DNA of 64,000 nt, from NCBI GenBank assembly GCA_963755635.1, contig CAVWKS010000026.1, positions 1-64,000 on the forward strand, given 5' to 3'. Both the position numbers and the translations under genes were made by a program. How positions within the stretch are numbered: the stretch's first letter is position 1; every line of letters begins with the position of its first letter. The DNA is from AC-32 sp963755635. GTDB lineage: Bacteria; Actinomycetota; Thermoleophilia; Gaiellales; Gaiellaceae. The notes below the pieces were generated by a model. That model saw nothing but the letters and a program-made list of their open reading frames with translations. It was not told the origin of the DNA and searched no databases. Below are positions 42,521-51,378 of the stretch, piece after piece.

Positions 42521-45448
42521 TTAGGGCGCGGAGCTGCCGACTTGGTCGGCACGCTCAACTGCCCGCGCGAGATCGACTCGTGACGAGACGTCGATCTTGC
42601 GGAAGATGTTGCGCAGGTGCGTCTCGACCGTCTTCTGGCTGAGGAACAGCTCGGCGGCGATCTCGGGATTTGTCTTGCGGTCGACGACGAGCCGCGCCAC
42701 CTGGAGCTCGCGCTCGGTCAACAACTCGATGCCGGCGCCGTCGGCGTTGCCCGGCCGCGTGCGCCGGTAGATGTGGTGGCCGAGCTTCCGCAGCTCGCGT
42801 TCCGCCTCATCCCGGTAGCGCAGAGCTCCGTGCGCCTCGAGCTGGCGAGCGGCGTCCTGCAGCTCGGTGGTCGCGCGGTCATGCTCGCCGGCCTGTGCGA
42901 GGGCGCGGCCCGCGAGGGTGCGCGAGAGCGCTGCCTCGATCGGCGCCCCGGACTCGGCCGAGGCTGCGGTCGCGGCGAGCGCATGGTCGGCTGCTCCGGC
43001 GGCGTCTCCGGCCTGGAGCTCGACGACCGCCGTCGCGCGATTTGCCCACGCAGCGGCCATCGGGAACTGCAGCACCGAGGCCCGAGCCTGCGCATTGACG
43101 GCTGCACGCTCCGCCTCGTCCTGCCGCCCGAGTACGAGCCAGCAGCGAGTGAGCAGCTCGAGGCAATGGACCCTTGGTCCGCCCGAGATCAGCACCAACT
43201 CGTCGCCTCCGGCGGCGTCAAGGAGCAGGTCGACCGCGCGTTGTGGGTCCCCGGTCTCGAAGAGCGCACGAGCCAGATCCGCCGCCGCTTCGGCTGAATG
43301 GAATCCCTCGTCAAGGTCGCGGCTCAGGTCGACCGCTTCCTGGGCAGACGCGAGCGCGAGCTCCACGTCGCCTGCCTGGAGCGCCGAGGCGGAGCGGCTG
43401 AGGAGCGTCCACAACAGCGCATGCGAGTTGCCCAATACCCGCGCTGCCTCGATTCCGCCGTCCAGCAGCTCTCCGGCCTCGGCCAGCTTGCCCCGCATGC
43501 GCCGAACCCCGCCCAGCGTGGCGATTAGCACGAGAACGAGCTCTCCCTGACCGGTCGCCCTGGCAAGCGACAGAGCGCGAGTGGAATGGAGCTCGCCGTC
43601 GGCGTACCTCCCGAGATAGAGCTCCGATCCGGCAAGCCTGGTCGGCGCCTCGAGGTGGCGCGCCAGCTCGTCGTCCGAGAGCGAGTCGACGATCGCCTTC
43701 GCCTCTCGACGGCTGGCTTCGGCGTGCTCGGTCGCCCCCATCATCGAGTCCGCAAGGGCGAGGAGCGCGAGGGCTGCCGCGGTCAGGCCGGCGTCGCCGA
43801 GGCCTCTCGCGGCGGTGACCGCGCGCTCGGCCCACCCGTGCATCTCCTCGTAGCGCGCGCGCCAGACGAGGTTCACGGCGAGCTCGGTCATCAGCGCCAC
43901 AGCCTCAGGAGAGTCCTGGTCAGACAGGCTCTGGAGAGCGCTCTCGAGGCGAGCGCCGGCGTCCTCGTGGCGTCCGAGAAGACTCTCCGCCGCGGCACAC
44001 GTGCGGGCGACCCTGGCACGCAGCACGTGGGAGTCGCCGGGCACAATCGTGAGCGCATCCAGCAACGCGTTGTGGCTCTCGCTGAAACGGCCGGCCGCCG
44101 TCAGCGCGCCGGCACGGGCGAGGAGAAGCTCGACGCGCTCCTCCGCCGGGGCAGTCTGCGGTAACAAACGAAGTGCCTCGCCGAACCAGTGCGCCGCGCT
44201 TGCCGGCGCCAGGCGGGTCGATTCTTCGCCGGCCTCGCGGAGGATGGCCGCGGCGAGGACGTCGCCCTCGCGCGCCGAGCGCTCGACGTGATGAGCGCGT
44301 GCCGAAGCCGTCGCGCCGCGCGCCTCGAGCGCCTCAGCACAGCGCTCGTGAGCACCCAGTCTCCAGCCGCCGGCGGTGGCTTCGTAGACCGCGCGGCGCA
44401 CGAGCGGATGCCGAAAGCGGAAGCGCCGGGGAACGTCGGTAGGGCGAAGGAGATCGACCTGGAGCAAGTCGTCGATCGCGTCCATCACCGTGTCCTCGGG
44501 CAGCGAGGCTGCGGCCGCCGCCAGCTCGGGCTCGAAGGGATCGCCTGCCACGGCTGCTCCTTCCAGGGTGAGCCTCGCGGAGTCGGACAACAGCGCGAGC
44601 TCCTCCGTGAGCGCCGCTGCGACGGTCGACGGGACCTCGATTCCTGCGAGCGACGACTCGTCGTGGGTTGCCGGTGAGTCAGCGACTCGCTCGAGCGTGC
44701 GGGCGAGCTGCTCGAGGTAGAAGGGGTTGCCGCCGCTCTCCTCGAACAGAACGCTCACGTCGGCGCGTTCGGCGGCGGCGCCGAGTAGCTCTCGTGCCTC
44801 TGCGGGACTGAGCGCGCTGAGCTCGATGCGTTTCAGCGTTTCTGCGCGGTCCGCCCGCTCCAGCGCGATGTGGAGGCGCTCCGCCATTTGCCGTGGCCGG
44901 AGAGCCAGCACGAGGAGCACCGGCGCCGCAGGCGGCCGGCGCAGGAGCGCTCCGACCAATTCGATGGACGCCGAGTCGGCCCAGTGGAGGTCGTCGAGCA
45001 AGAGCACGAGCGGCTGCGCTGACGCGAGCTGCTCGAGCAGCTCGCGGACCGCACGGTGGCTGCGGTAGCGCTCGTGCTGAAGCGCCACGGCTTGCGCGGT
45101 CGCGAGCGCGGTCAGCGAGGGGAAGACGTGTGCGAGCTCCGTGCGCACGTCGTCGTCGAGGGCCTCCAGGCGCCTCCGCTCGATCCCGCGCAGGTACTCG
45201 TCGAGGGCATCCACGAAGACCGAGAAAGGCAGGTCCCGTTCGAGCTCCGACGCAGAGCCGGAGAGGACCAGGTGTCCCCGGTCGTCCGCGCGAGCAGCAA
45301 GCTCGGCCAGGAGCCGCGTCTTTCCGATGCCGGGCTCTCCGACCAGCTCGACCGCGGCGGAGGCCCCCTGATCGAGCTCGTCCAGGACCCGATCAAGCGA
45401 GTCGATCTCAGTGGAGCGACCTACGAAAAGCGCGGTATGCAGGGCCAT
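42521..45448 (-). CDS. LuxR-family regulator with AAA ATPase domain (LAL type)
   Basis: A 975-aa MalT-like regulator. The N-terminal ATPase has Walker A VGEPGIGKTRLLAEL (GEPGIGKT, 37-44) and Walker B LVLLLDDLHWADSASIELVG (Asp152/153). A long helical sensor region of TPR-like repeats (about 400-890) is followed by the LuxR HTH (about 910-970): LLTERELQVARLVVDRKTNP, EIAAELFLSQKTVETHLRNI. Such regulators bind ATP and an inducer, then activate nearby operons. It is divergent from an 80-aa protein and an MMPL transporter. Three TCAGGGT elements lie in the 108-bp gap, and a near-copy of this operator occurs at 50569. Confidence 0.95.
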   Translation of the reverse strand: MALHTALFVGRSTEIDSLDRVLDELDQGASAAVELVGEPGIGKTRLLAELAARADDRGHLVLSGSASELERDLPFSVFVDALDEYLRGIERRRLEALDDDVRTELAHVFPSLTALATAQAVALQHERYRSHRAVRELLEQLASAQPLVLLLDDLHWADSASIELVGALLRRPPAAPVLLVLALRPRQMAERLHIALERADRAETLKRIELSALSPAEARELLGAAAERADVSVLFEESGGNPFYLEQLARTLERVADSPATHDESSLAGIEVPSTVAAALTEELALLSDSARLTLEGAAVAGDPFEPELAAAAASLPEDTVMDAIDDLLQVDLLRPTDVPRRFRFRHPLVRRAVYEATAGGWRLGAHERCAEALEARGATASARAHHVERSAREGDVLAAAILREAGEESTRLAPASAAHWFGEALRLLPQTAPAEERVELLLARAGALTAAGRFSESHNALLDALTIVPGDSHVLRARVARTCAAAESLLGRHEDAGARLESALQSLSDQDSPEAVALMTELAVNLVWRARYEEMHGWAERAVTAARGLGDAGLTAAALALLALADSMMGATEHAEASRREAKAIVDSLSDDELARHLEAPTRLAGSELYLGRYADGELHSTRALSLARATGQGELVLVLIATLGGVRRMRGKLAEAGELLDGGIEAARVLGNSHALLWTLLSRSASALQAGDVELALASAQEAVDLSRDLDEGFHSAEAAADLARALFETGDPQRAVDLLLDAAGGDELVLISGGPRVHCLELLTRCWLVLGRQDEAERAAVNAQARASVLQFPMAAAWANRATAVVELQAGDAAGAADHALAATAASAESGAPIEAALSRTLAGRALAQAGEHDRATTELQDAARQLEAHGALRYRDEAERELRKLGHHIYRRTRPGNADGAGIELLTERELQVARLVVDRKTNPEIAAELFLSQKTVETHLRNIFRKIDVSSRVDLARAVERADQVGSSAP

Positions 45449-45470
45449 TTTGGCTTCGGCCCAGGATAGA

Positions 45471-45535
45471 TCAGGGTCGCCGGATCACGAAGTCAGGGTG
45501 AGAGATCAGGGTGCCGCCCCGATGTCGGCGCGGCC
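45471..45535. promoter_or_regulatory. TCAGGGT operator/promoter module, copy 1
   Basis: TCAGGGT occurs at 45471, 45493 and 45506 in the divergent gap between the LuxR-ATPase gene and the 80-aa protein gene. The last copy begins a 32-base block (45504-45535, starting GATCAGGGTGCC) that is identical to 50579-50610. It contains the imperfect palindrome GATCAGGG-TGCCG-CCCCGAT. The distance from the last TCAGGGT to the downstream ATG is 51 bases in both copies. It is probably the binding site of the adjacent LuxR-type regulator. Confidence 0.75.
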
Positions 45536-45556
45536 TGACGGCGCCAAGCTCGTCCC

Positions 45557-45799
45557 ATGGCCCAGTACCTGCTCCACCACCGACACGAGCCGCAGGAGTG
45601 CGGTGTCGTGTTCGCCTCCTTCAGGGGGCATCGCAGCCCGCTTCGACACCAGCCGACCCTTGGCTCGTGTCGGTCCGGCGGGCACGCGATCTGGTGGACG
45701 GTCGAGGCCTCGACAGAGCAGGACGCGCTCGATCTGCTGCCTGCCTACGTCGCCGACCGCACCACGGTCACGAGCGTCGGCGAGGTGGAGATCCCATGA
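45557..45799 (+). CDS. 80-aa conserved-looking protein of unknown function
   Basis: A small soluble protein, MAQYLLHHRHEPQECGVVFA at the start, then SPLRHQPTLGSCRSGGHAIW and WTVEASTEQDALDLLPAYVA, ending EVEIP. The beta-alpha-beta pattern, with a final strand, resembles small ferredoxin-like-fold (dimeric alpha/beta barrel) proteins. His and Cys residues (HHRHEPQEC, GSCRSGGH) could bind a metal. It starts 51 bases after the TCAGGGT operator and is 27 bp upstream of the MMPL gene, so they form one operon. Function is unknown. Confidence 0.72.
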   Translation: MAQYLLHHRHEPQECGVVFASFRGHRSPLRHQPTLGSCRSGGHAIWWTVEASTEQDALDLLPAYVADRTTVTSVGEVEIP

Positions 45800-45825
45800 G
45801 CCCTCGGGCTGAAAGGAGAACCGTC

Positions 45826-48054
45826 ATGTTCAGCAGCAAGACCAACGGTCACCGCAACCTGGCAGCCCGCATGGGTGGCTGGAGCGCGGCACACTGGAAG
45901 ACAGCCACGTTCGGCTGGCTCGCCTTCGTCGTCGTCGCGTTCCAGGTCGGCAACTTCGTGGGCGTCAAGAACATCGATCCGAACACCTCCGGGCCCGGCC
46001 AGTCGGGCCAGATGGACCGGCTCCTGAACGCGGGCTTCAAGCTGCCCGCGAACGAGAGCGTGCTCGTCCAGAGCCGTTCTCTTCGAGTGGGTGCGCCCGC
46101 CTTCGACTCCGCCGTCGCGGATGTCGTGGCTCGCGTTTCCAAGCTGAAAGCCGTTCAGAACGTAACGTCGCCGCTCGATCCCGGCCATGCAGGTCAGATC
46201 GCGCCGAGCCGGCACGCGGCGATTGTCGAGTTCGAGATCCGAGGCAAGAAGGCCGACGCCGCGGACAAGCTCGGCCCCGTGCTGAAGAGCGTGGACGACG
46301 CGCAAAGCGCTCATCCAGGCGTCTACATCGGAGAGTTCGGCGAGGCAAGCGCGGCGAAGGGGACCGACACGGCGTTTGCAAACGACCTCAAGAGCGCGGG
46401 CGCGCTCTCGGTTCCGCTCACGCTGGTCATCCTGGTCTTCGCGTTCGGGGCGCTCGTGGCCGCGGGAATCCCGCTGCTCCTTGCCCTCACTGCCGTCTTC
46501 GCGACCTTCGGGCTGGCCGCACTGCCGAGCCACTTGCTGCCGCTCGCACAGGAAGCCAACGCCGTCGTGCTCCTGGTCGGGCTCGCGGTCGGCGTCGACT
46601 ACTCGATGTTCTATCTCCGACGGGAACGCGAGGAGCGGGCCAAGGGGCTCAGCGAGCGCGCAGCGATCGAGGCCGCCGCCGCCACCTCCGGCCGCTCGAT
46701 CCTCATCTCCGGCCTGACCGTGATGGTGGCGATGGCTGCGATGTTCCTCACGGGCGATGGCACCTTCGAGTCCTTCGCCTACGCGACCATGATGGTCGTC
46801 GCGATCGCGATGCTCGGCTCGCTGACGGTTCTGCCTGCCTTGCTCTCGAGGCTCGGAGACGGAGTCGAGCGGGTGCGGGTGCCCTTCGTCGGCCGGATCC
46901 GCGGCAGCCACGGCGAAAGCCGCGTCTGGGGACCGATCGTCGACGCTGTCCTGCGCCGGCCGGTGCTGTCCGCCGTGCTCGCGGGCGGAGCCCTGCTCTT
47001 GCTCGCGGCTCCTGTGCTGCAGCTGCGCATCTCGACCCCGGGGCCGGACACCTTCCCCAAGTCGCTTGCAGTCGTGAAGACCTACGACCGCATGCAGCAG
47101 GCGTTCCCCGGCAAAGCGCTACCGGCAAATGTCGTTGTGAAGGCACCAGACGTGAACGCACCGGCCATGCGGAGCGCGATCGCCGAGCTCGAGCAGAGGG
47201 CGCTGGCAAGCGGGCAGGCCCACAAGCCGATCACGGTCGACACGAACCGCGAAGGGACGATCGCAAACATCACCGTCCCGATCGCGGGCAGTGGGACCGA
47301 CGCCGGTTCGCGTGCTTCCCTCGCGGCGCTGCGTGACTCGATCGTCCCGGAGACGGTCGGTGCGCTTCCGAACACGCAGGCCGGCGTCACCGGGCTCACG
47401 GCCGAATGGAAGGACCAGCAGGACCAGATGAAGTCGAAGCTCCCGCTCGTCGTCGGCTTCGTGCTCCTGTTCGCGTTCTTCCTCATGCTGGTCGCGTTCC
47501 GCTCGATCGTGATCGCGGCCAAGGCGATCGTCCTCAATCTCCTCTCCGTCGCCGCCGCCTACGGCGTGCTCGTGCTCGTCTTCCAGCACGGCGTCGGCAA
47601 GGGCCTGCTCGGCTTCAGCTCGACCGCGGGCATCTCGCCCGTCGTGCCCTTGCTGCTGTTCGTGATCCTCTTCGGCCTCTCGATGGACTACCACGTGTTC
47701 ATCGTCAGCCGGATCCGTGAAGCGTTCGACCGCGGCGAGAGCATGGACGACGCGATCGCCGACGGGATCAAGGCCACGGCCGGAGTGGTGACGAGCGCGG
47801 CCATCGTCATGGTCGCGGTCTTCTCGATCTTCATCACCCTCTCGATGCTCTTCTTCAAGCAGTTCGGCGTCGGGCTCGCGGCTGCAGTCCTGATCGACGC
47901 AACGATCGTCCGGGGCGTGCTGCTGCCGGCCACGATGAAGCTGCTCGGCGACTGGAACTGGTACCTGCCGAAGTGGCTCCAGTGGCTTCCTCGGCTCGAG
48001 CCGGATGAGCCCGAGCCCACGACGGTCGTCAACCCGGAGCCCGTCTCCGCCTAG
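45826..48054 (+). CDS. MMPL-family (RND superfamily) transporter
   Basis: A 742-aa membrane protein with 12 helices in two halves, each with one long helix, an extracytoplasmic domain and five further helices. Typical regions: HWKTATFGWLAFVVVAFQVG (helix 1), VVLLVGLAVGVDYSMFYLRR (Asp-Tyr in helix 4, proton relay) and ILFGLSMDYHVFIVSRIREA (helix 10). The start is set by AAAGGAG 8 bp before the ATG. It probably exports lipids, siderophores or drugs; the cargo is not predictable. It is likely induced through the upstream operator. A strong hairpin follows. Confidence 0.93.
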   Translation: MFSSKTNGHRNLAARMGGWSAAHWKTATFGWLAFVVVAFQVGNFVGVKNIDPNTSGPGQSGQMDRLLNAGFKLPANESVLVQSRSLRVGAPAFDSAVADVVARVSKLKAVQNVTSPLDPGHAGQIAPSRHAAIVEFEIRGKKADAADKLGPVLKSVDDAQSAHPGVYIGEFGEASAAKGTDTAFANDLKSAGALSVPLTLVILVFAFGALVAAGIPLLLALTAVFATFGLAALPSHLLPLAQEANAVVLLVGLAVGVDYSMFYLRREREERAKGLSERAAIEAAAATSGRSILISGLTVMVAMAAMFLTGDGTFESFAYATMMVVAIAMLGSLTVLPALLSRLGDGVERVRVPFVGRIRGSHGESRVWGPIVDAVLRRPVLSAVLAGGALLLLAAPVLQLRISTPGPDTFPKSLAVVKTYDRMQQAFPGKALPANVVVKAPDVNAPAMRSAIAELEQRALASGQAHKPITVDTNREGTIANITVPIAGSGTDAGSRASLAALRDSIVPETVGALPNTQAGVTGLTAEWKDQQDQMKSKLPLVVGFVLLFAFFLMLVAFRSIVIAAKAIVLNLLSVAAAYGVLVLVFQHGVGKGLLGFSSTAGISPVVPLLLFVILFGLSMDYHVFIVSRIREAFDRGESMDDAIADGIKATAGVVTSAAIVMVAVFSIFITLSMLFFKQFGVGLAAAVLIDATIVRGVLLPATMKLLGDWNWYLPKWLQWLPRLEPDEPEPTTVVNPEPVSA

Positions 48055-48063
48055 GTCCACGCG

Positions 48064-48098
48064 GTCGGACCCCGGCCCTTCACGGGCTGGGGTCCGAC
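48064..48098 (+). terminator. Strong hairpin terminator after the MMPL gene
   Basis: GTCGGACCCC (48064-48073) pairs perfectly with GGGGTCCGAC (48089-48098). Four more GC pairs and one G-U extend the stem to about 15, with loop TTCAC. It begins 9 bp after the stop codon. It lies 26 bp before the ATG of the next gene, so it may act as an attenuator rather than a complete stop. Confidence 0.8.
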
Positions 48099-48123
48099 CC
48101 GGACACGAATGAAGGGAGTAGGA

Positions 48124-48840
48124 ATGCAAGCCGAAACGCAGCCAGAGAAGCGCACCGGTCTCACGATTGGAGCGTGGGTCGCAGCCGTGCTCGGCGTCCT
48201 CGTGCTCGCGGCCGGCGTAACGGGACTCTGGGCCGACACCTCGAAGCGCGACGACAACGGCTACTTCTCCGCGCACGCGCACCGCTACCAAACCCACACG
48301 CGAGCTATTGCGACCGAGAGCATCACAGTAGGCAGCTACGTCCCCACGTGGCTCGCAGGCAAGGTCCGGCTCGACGTCGCCGGCGACAAGCCGCTGTTCG
48401 TCGGCATCGCGCCGAAGGCCACCGCCGACGCCTACCTCGCCCGAATCCAGCACACGGAGGCGACCCATCTCAGCCTCGATCCATTCAAGGTCACGTACGT
48501 CGACCACGCGGGGACGGTCGATCCCGGCCGGCCTGCACGCGAACCCTTCTGGCGAGCAGCGGTCTCCGGAACCAACGCCCCGCTGAAGTGGAACCTTCGC
48601 TCTGGCCACTGGTCGATCGTCGTGATGAACGCCGACGGCTCTCGCGATGTCGCGGCGAGGATCGGCGTCGGCGTCAAGGTGCCGGCGCTCCTCTGGGCCG
48701 GAATCGGGCTGAGCCTCTTCGGAGGCGCGCTGCTCGTCGCCGCCGGGCTGATGTTCGCTGCCCGCTCGCGGAGCTCGCGAAGGCCTCAGGCCCGAGCGTC
48801 TGCTGCTTCTGGCTCCTCCACCGTCGGGTCGCCGATGTAG
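48124..48840 (+). CDS. Hypothetical two-helix membrane protein
   Basis: A 238-aa protein with helix 1 (LTIGAWVAAVLGVLVLAAGV, about 13-32), an extracytoplasmic domain of about 145 aa and helix 2 (VPALLWAGIGLSLFGGALLV, about 184-203), then a basic/Ser-rich cytoplasmic tail. The outer domain contains NGYFSAHAHRYQTHTRAIAT, GDKPLFVGIAPKATADAYLA and WSIVVMNADGSRDVAARIGV, which recur in actinobacterial proteins next to MMPL or LuxR genes. The ATG at 48124 has GGGAGTAGG upstream. The 3' end overlaps the convergent permease gene by 55 bp. Function unknown. Confidence 0.72.
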   Translation: MQAETQPEKRTGLTIGAWVAAVLGVLVLAAGVTGLWADTSKRDDNGYFSAHAHRYQTHTRAIATESITVGSYVPTWLAGKVRLDVAGDKPLFVGIAPKATADAYLARIQHTEATHLSLDPFKVTYVDHAGTVDPGRPAREPFWRAAVSGTNAPLKWNLRSGHWSIVVMNADGSRDVAARIGVGVKVPALLWAGIGLSLFGGALLVAAGLMFAARSRSSRRPQARASAASGSSTVGSPM

Positions 48841-50546
48841 TCGAGCGCCTGCCGGGCGGGGAGCCGGCTGCGGATCGCGAAGGCGTAGACGGCGAGGCTG
48901 AGGAGCGCCACGGCGAGAATGTCCCAGCCGAACGAGAGCACGTTGCGGGGGCCGTGGAGGCCGATCAGCGGGATCGAGCTCGGCGTCCTCGTGTCGAATG
49001 AGCTGAGGTACGAGATCACGCCCATTCCGAGCAGGTAGGGCCAAAGCCACACGGCGCTTCGCCAGTCGAGCGACGGTCGCTCCCGCTCGTCGGTTGCAGT
49101 CGACACGCCGAGCAGCGCGAAGCCGATCAGGATCGCCACGACGAGCTTCCACATCACCGCCCAGCCGGTGAAGAGCAGGATCTCGCTCGCGGCGACGAAC
49201 GTGGCCGGCGCCAGGAGCGATGCGGCGGGAAGCCTGAAGGGGCGCGGCCGATCGGGGTCCTGGCGCCTGAGCGCTCCTAGGGCGAGCGGCGCCATCGCGT
49301 ACACGGCCACGGCCGCCGCCGAGATGAAGCCGACGAGCTGCTGCCAGCCGGGGAAGGGGAGCAGGATCACGAGGCCGCAGACAAACGTGAACCCGAGCGC
49401 GAAAACCGGGGTTCCGCGACGCGTGAGCCGTGCGAAGGCCGCAGGGATGTAACCGCTTCGCGCGAGCGCGAAGGTCAGCCGAGCGCTTGCGCCCGTGTAG
49501 AGAAGGCCGGTGCCGCCCGGCGAGACGATCGCGTCCGAATAGAGCAGGACGGCGAGCCAGCCCAGGCCGAGCGCCGTCGCGAGCCCCGCGAACGGCCCGA
49601 ACAACTGCGCCTTTCCCGAGAACGAGACGGCGCCCCAGCCGTGCGAAAGGTTCGACGGGTCGAGCGCCAGGATGAACGCCACCTGCAGCGCGAGGTAGAG
49701 AACGATCGCCAAAGCCATCCCGCCGATGATCGCGAGAGGGATGTTCCGCCCCGGATTGCGCGTCTCGCCGCCGAGCTGGACCGCCTGCTCGAAGCCCAGG
49801 CACGCGAAGACGACGCCGCCTGACGCCAGCGCGACGAAGACGCCCTTCCACCCGAAGGGCATGAACCCGCCGCCCGCGGTGAAGTTCCCGCCGTGCGCCG
49901 AGGTCGCGATGAGCGCGACGACGGTCAGCGCCGGGACGAAGAGCTTCCAGCAGACGGCGACGATGTTCGCGTCGGAGAGCCAGCGCACGCCCATCACGTT
50001 GATCGTGCAGAACACGAGCAGCAGCGCTGCGGCGACGACGTAGCCCTGGGCTGTCAGAACCGCCCGGCCGCCCGAGACGGTCGTCAGCGACGAGATGTAG
50101 TTCGACGTGTAGAGGAGCGTGGCCTGGACCATGATCGGCCCGACGGTCACGGCGCCGAGAAACGCGATCCAGCCGGTCGTGAAGCCGATCAAGCTCCCGA
50201 AGGCGAATTGCGGGAACCGCGCGCTGCCGCCCGCAACCGGGTACATGCCGCCGAGCTCGGCATGCGTCAAGGCGAGCAGCATCACCGCACCGCCGCCGAG
50301 CACCCAGGAGATGACCGCGGCCGGGCCGGCGAGCGAAGAGGCATAGAGGGCGCCGAACAGCCAGCCGGCGCCGATGATCGACCCCAACGAGACGAACAGG
50401 AGGCCGACGAAACCGACGTCGCGTCGCAGCTTGCGCCCCGCGCGGTCGGTCGCGGTGGCAACCATGGGTTGTGCCAGCTGGGCCGCCGCTTCCTCTCCCT
50501 TAAGCGAAATGGCCTCCCGAGAGCTGCTCGGGCTGCCTCCGATCAT
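48786..50546 (-). CDS. APC-family amino acid permease
   Basis: A 586-aa transporter (559 aa if started at an internal ATG, 50465) with about 13 helices. Family features: VGFVGLLFVSLGSIIGAGWL (helix 1, with the GSIIGAG substrate motif), MLLALTHAELGGMYPVAGGS, GGVVFACLGFEQAVQLGGET and RNPGRNIPLAIIGGMALAIV. A serine/lysine-rich N-terminus and a C-terminal tail are cytoplasmic. The substrate is likely an amino acid or polyamine. The gene is divergent from the DUF998 gene across the second TCAGGGT promoter. Confidence 0.92.
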   Translation of the reverse strand: MIGGSPSSSREAISLKGEEAAAQLAQPMVATATDRAGRKLRRDVGFVGLLFVSLGSIIGAGWLFGALYASSLAGPAAVISWVLGGGAVMLLALTHAELGGMYPVAGGSARFPQFAFGSLIGFTTGWIAFLGAVTVGPIMVQATLLYTSNYISSLTTVSGGRAVLTAQGYVVAAALLLVFCTINVMGVRWLSDANIVAVCWKLFVPALTVVALIATSAHGGNFTAGGGFMPFGWKGVFVALASGGVVFACLGFEQAVQLGGETRNPGRNIPLAIIGGMALAIVLYLALQVAFILALDPSNLSHGWGAVSFSGKAQLFGPFAGLATALGLGWLAVLLYSDAIVSPGGTGLLYTGASARLTFALARSGYIPAAFARLTRRGTPVFALGFTFVCGLVILLPFPGWQQLVGFISAAAVAVYAMAPLALGALRRQDPDRPRPFRLPAASLLAPATFVAASEILLFTGWAVMWKLVVAILIGFALLGVSTATDERERPSLDWRSAVWLWPYLLGMGVISYLSSFDTRTPSSIPLIGLHGPRNVLSFGWDILAVALLSLAVYAFAIRSRLPARQALDYIGDPTVEEPEAADARA

Positions 50547-50568
50547 TGCCCATCGCCGCCCGCGCTAC

Positions 50569-50610
50569 AAGGGTCGAGGATCAGGGTGCCGCCCCGATGT
50601 CGGCGCGGCC
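50569..50610. promoter_or_regulatory. TCAGGGT operator/promoter module, copy 2
   Basis: AAGGGT (50569-50574) and TCAGGGT (50581-50587) are 13 bases apart, the same spacing as the last pair in copy 1. The 32-base block from 50579 to 50610 is identical to 45504-45535. Six conserved bases (AAGCTC) and the start codon sit at equal offsets, so promoter and leader were copied together. It lies in the divergent gap between the permease and DUF998 genes. Control by the LuxR-ATPase protein is inferred. Confidence 0.75.
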
Positions 50611-50631
50611 GCTCCCGGTCAAGCTCAGTCC

Positions 50632-51303
50632 ATGGCCCGCGACTTGCTCAGAACGGCGACGAGCCGAACGGCCCTGACCGGGGCCTGCGGGCTGCTCGCC
50701 TTCGTCACCTTCAACGCCGGCTGGATCGCGGCTGACCTCACTCAACCGCAGGCCTTCAGCCCAACGCGCGACGACATCTCCGATCTCGGCGCTCTGACGG
50801 CGAGCAGTCCCTGGCTCTACAACCAGCTTGCCGCCAACATCTCCGGCTTGCTGCTGGTCGCGCTCGGAATCGGTCTCTGGCAGGCGCTCAGTCCGAGCCG
50901 CCTCGGCCGAGCCGGCGCCGCGGCCGTGGTCGCGATGGGCCTCGGCACGTTCCTCGACGGAATCTTCCGCCTCGATTGCCAGGGAATCGATTCCGGGTGC
51001 AGCAACGACTCGTGGCACTCCCACGCCCACAAGATCGAGTCCGCTCTCACCGTCGGCGCGTCCTTCCTCGCCTTGGTGATCTTCGCGATCGCGTTCCGTC
51101 GCCTCGCCGAATGGCGGGGCGCCTGGCTGCCGATGCTCGCCGCCCTGCCTGCTGTGTTCGCGGCCAACGTCCTCTTCTCGCCGCTCGGACCCGGCGCCTC
51201 CACGCGCGCGGGCACCGTCGTCCTCTTCGCGGTGATCGCCTTTCTCGGGTTACGACTGACCAAGTGCACCGGTCTCGACGGGAAGATCGGCGCGCTTAAC
51301 TAG
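50632..51303 (+). CDS. DUF998-family membrane protein
   Basis: A 223-aa protein with seven predicted helices, beginning MARDLLRTATSRTALTGACG. The conserved family block follows helix 1: FSPTRDDISDLGALTASSPW, with later LDGIFRLDCQGIDSGCSNDS and SWHSHAHKIESALTVGASF. The HSHAH motif and the Asp/Cys region could bind metal or substrate. The ATG is 51 bases after the TCAGGGT operator. DUF998 proteins are common next to regulators in Actinomycetota; function is unknown. Confidence 0.85.
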   Translation: MARDLLRTATSRTALTGACGLLAFVTFNAGWIAADLTQPQAFSPTRDDISDLGALTASSPWLYNQLAANISGLLLVALGIGLWQALSPSRLGRAGAAAVVAMGLGTFLDGIFRLDCQGIDSGCSNDSWHSHAHKIESALTVGASFLALVIFAIAFRRLAEWRGAWLPMLAALPAVFAANVLFSPLGPGASTRAGTVVLFAVIAFLGLRLTKCTGLDGKIGALN

Positions 51304-51378
51304 TGCGGAAAGTCCGCGGTCGGGTTGCGCGTGCCCACGGATTCGCGGCGTCGCGATTGCTTGCACGCTTGACTCGAG

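Noticed and set aside
47119..49851. A 910-codon open frame on the - strand, antisense to the MMPL gene and reaching into the permease gene
   Set aside because: Low-complexity Arg/Glu/Asp sequence without motifs, antisense to clear MMPL and APC genes; a GC-content shadow.
42000..51300. A possible biosynthetic gene cluster or integrated element around the LuxR-ATPase gene
   Set aside because: No core biosynthetic enzymes, integrase, tRNA or flanking repeats; GC content does not differ visibly from the surroundings.
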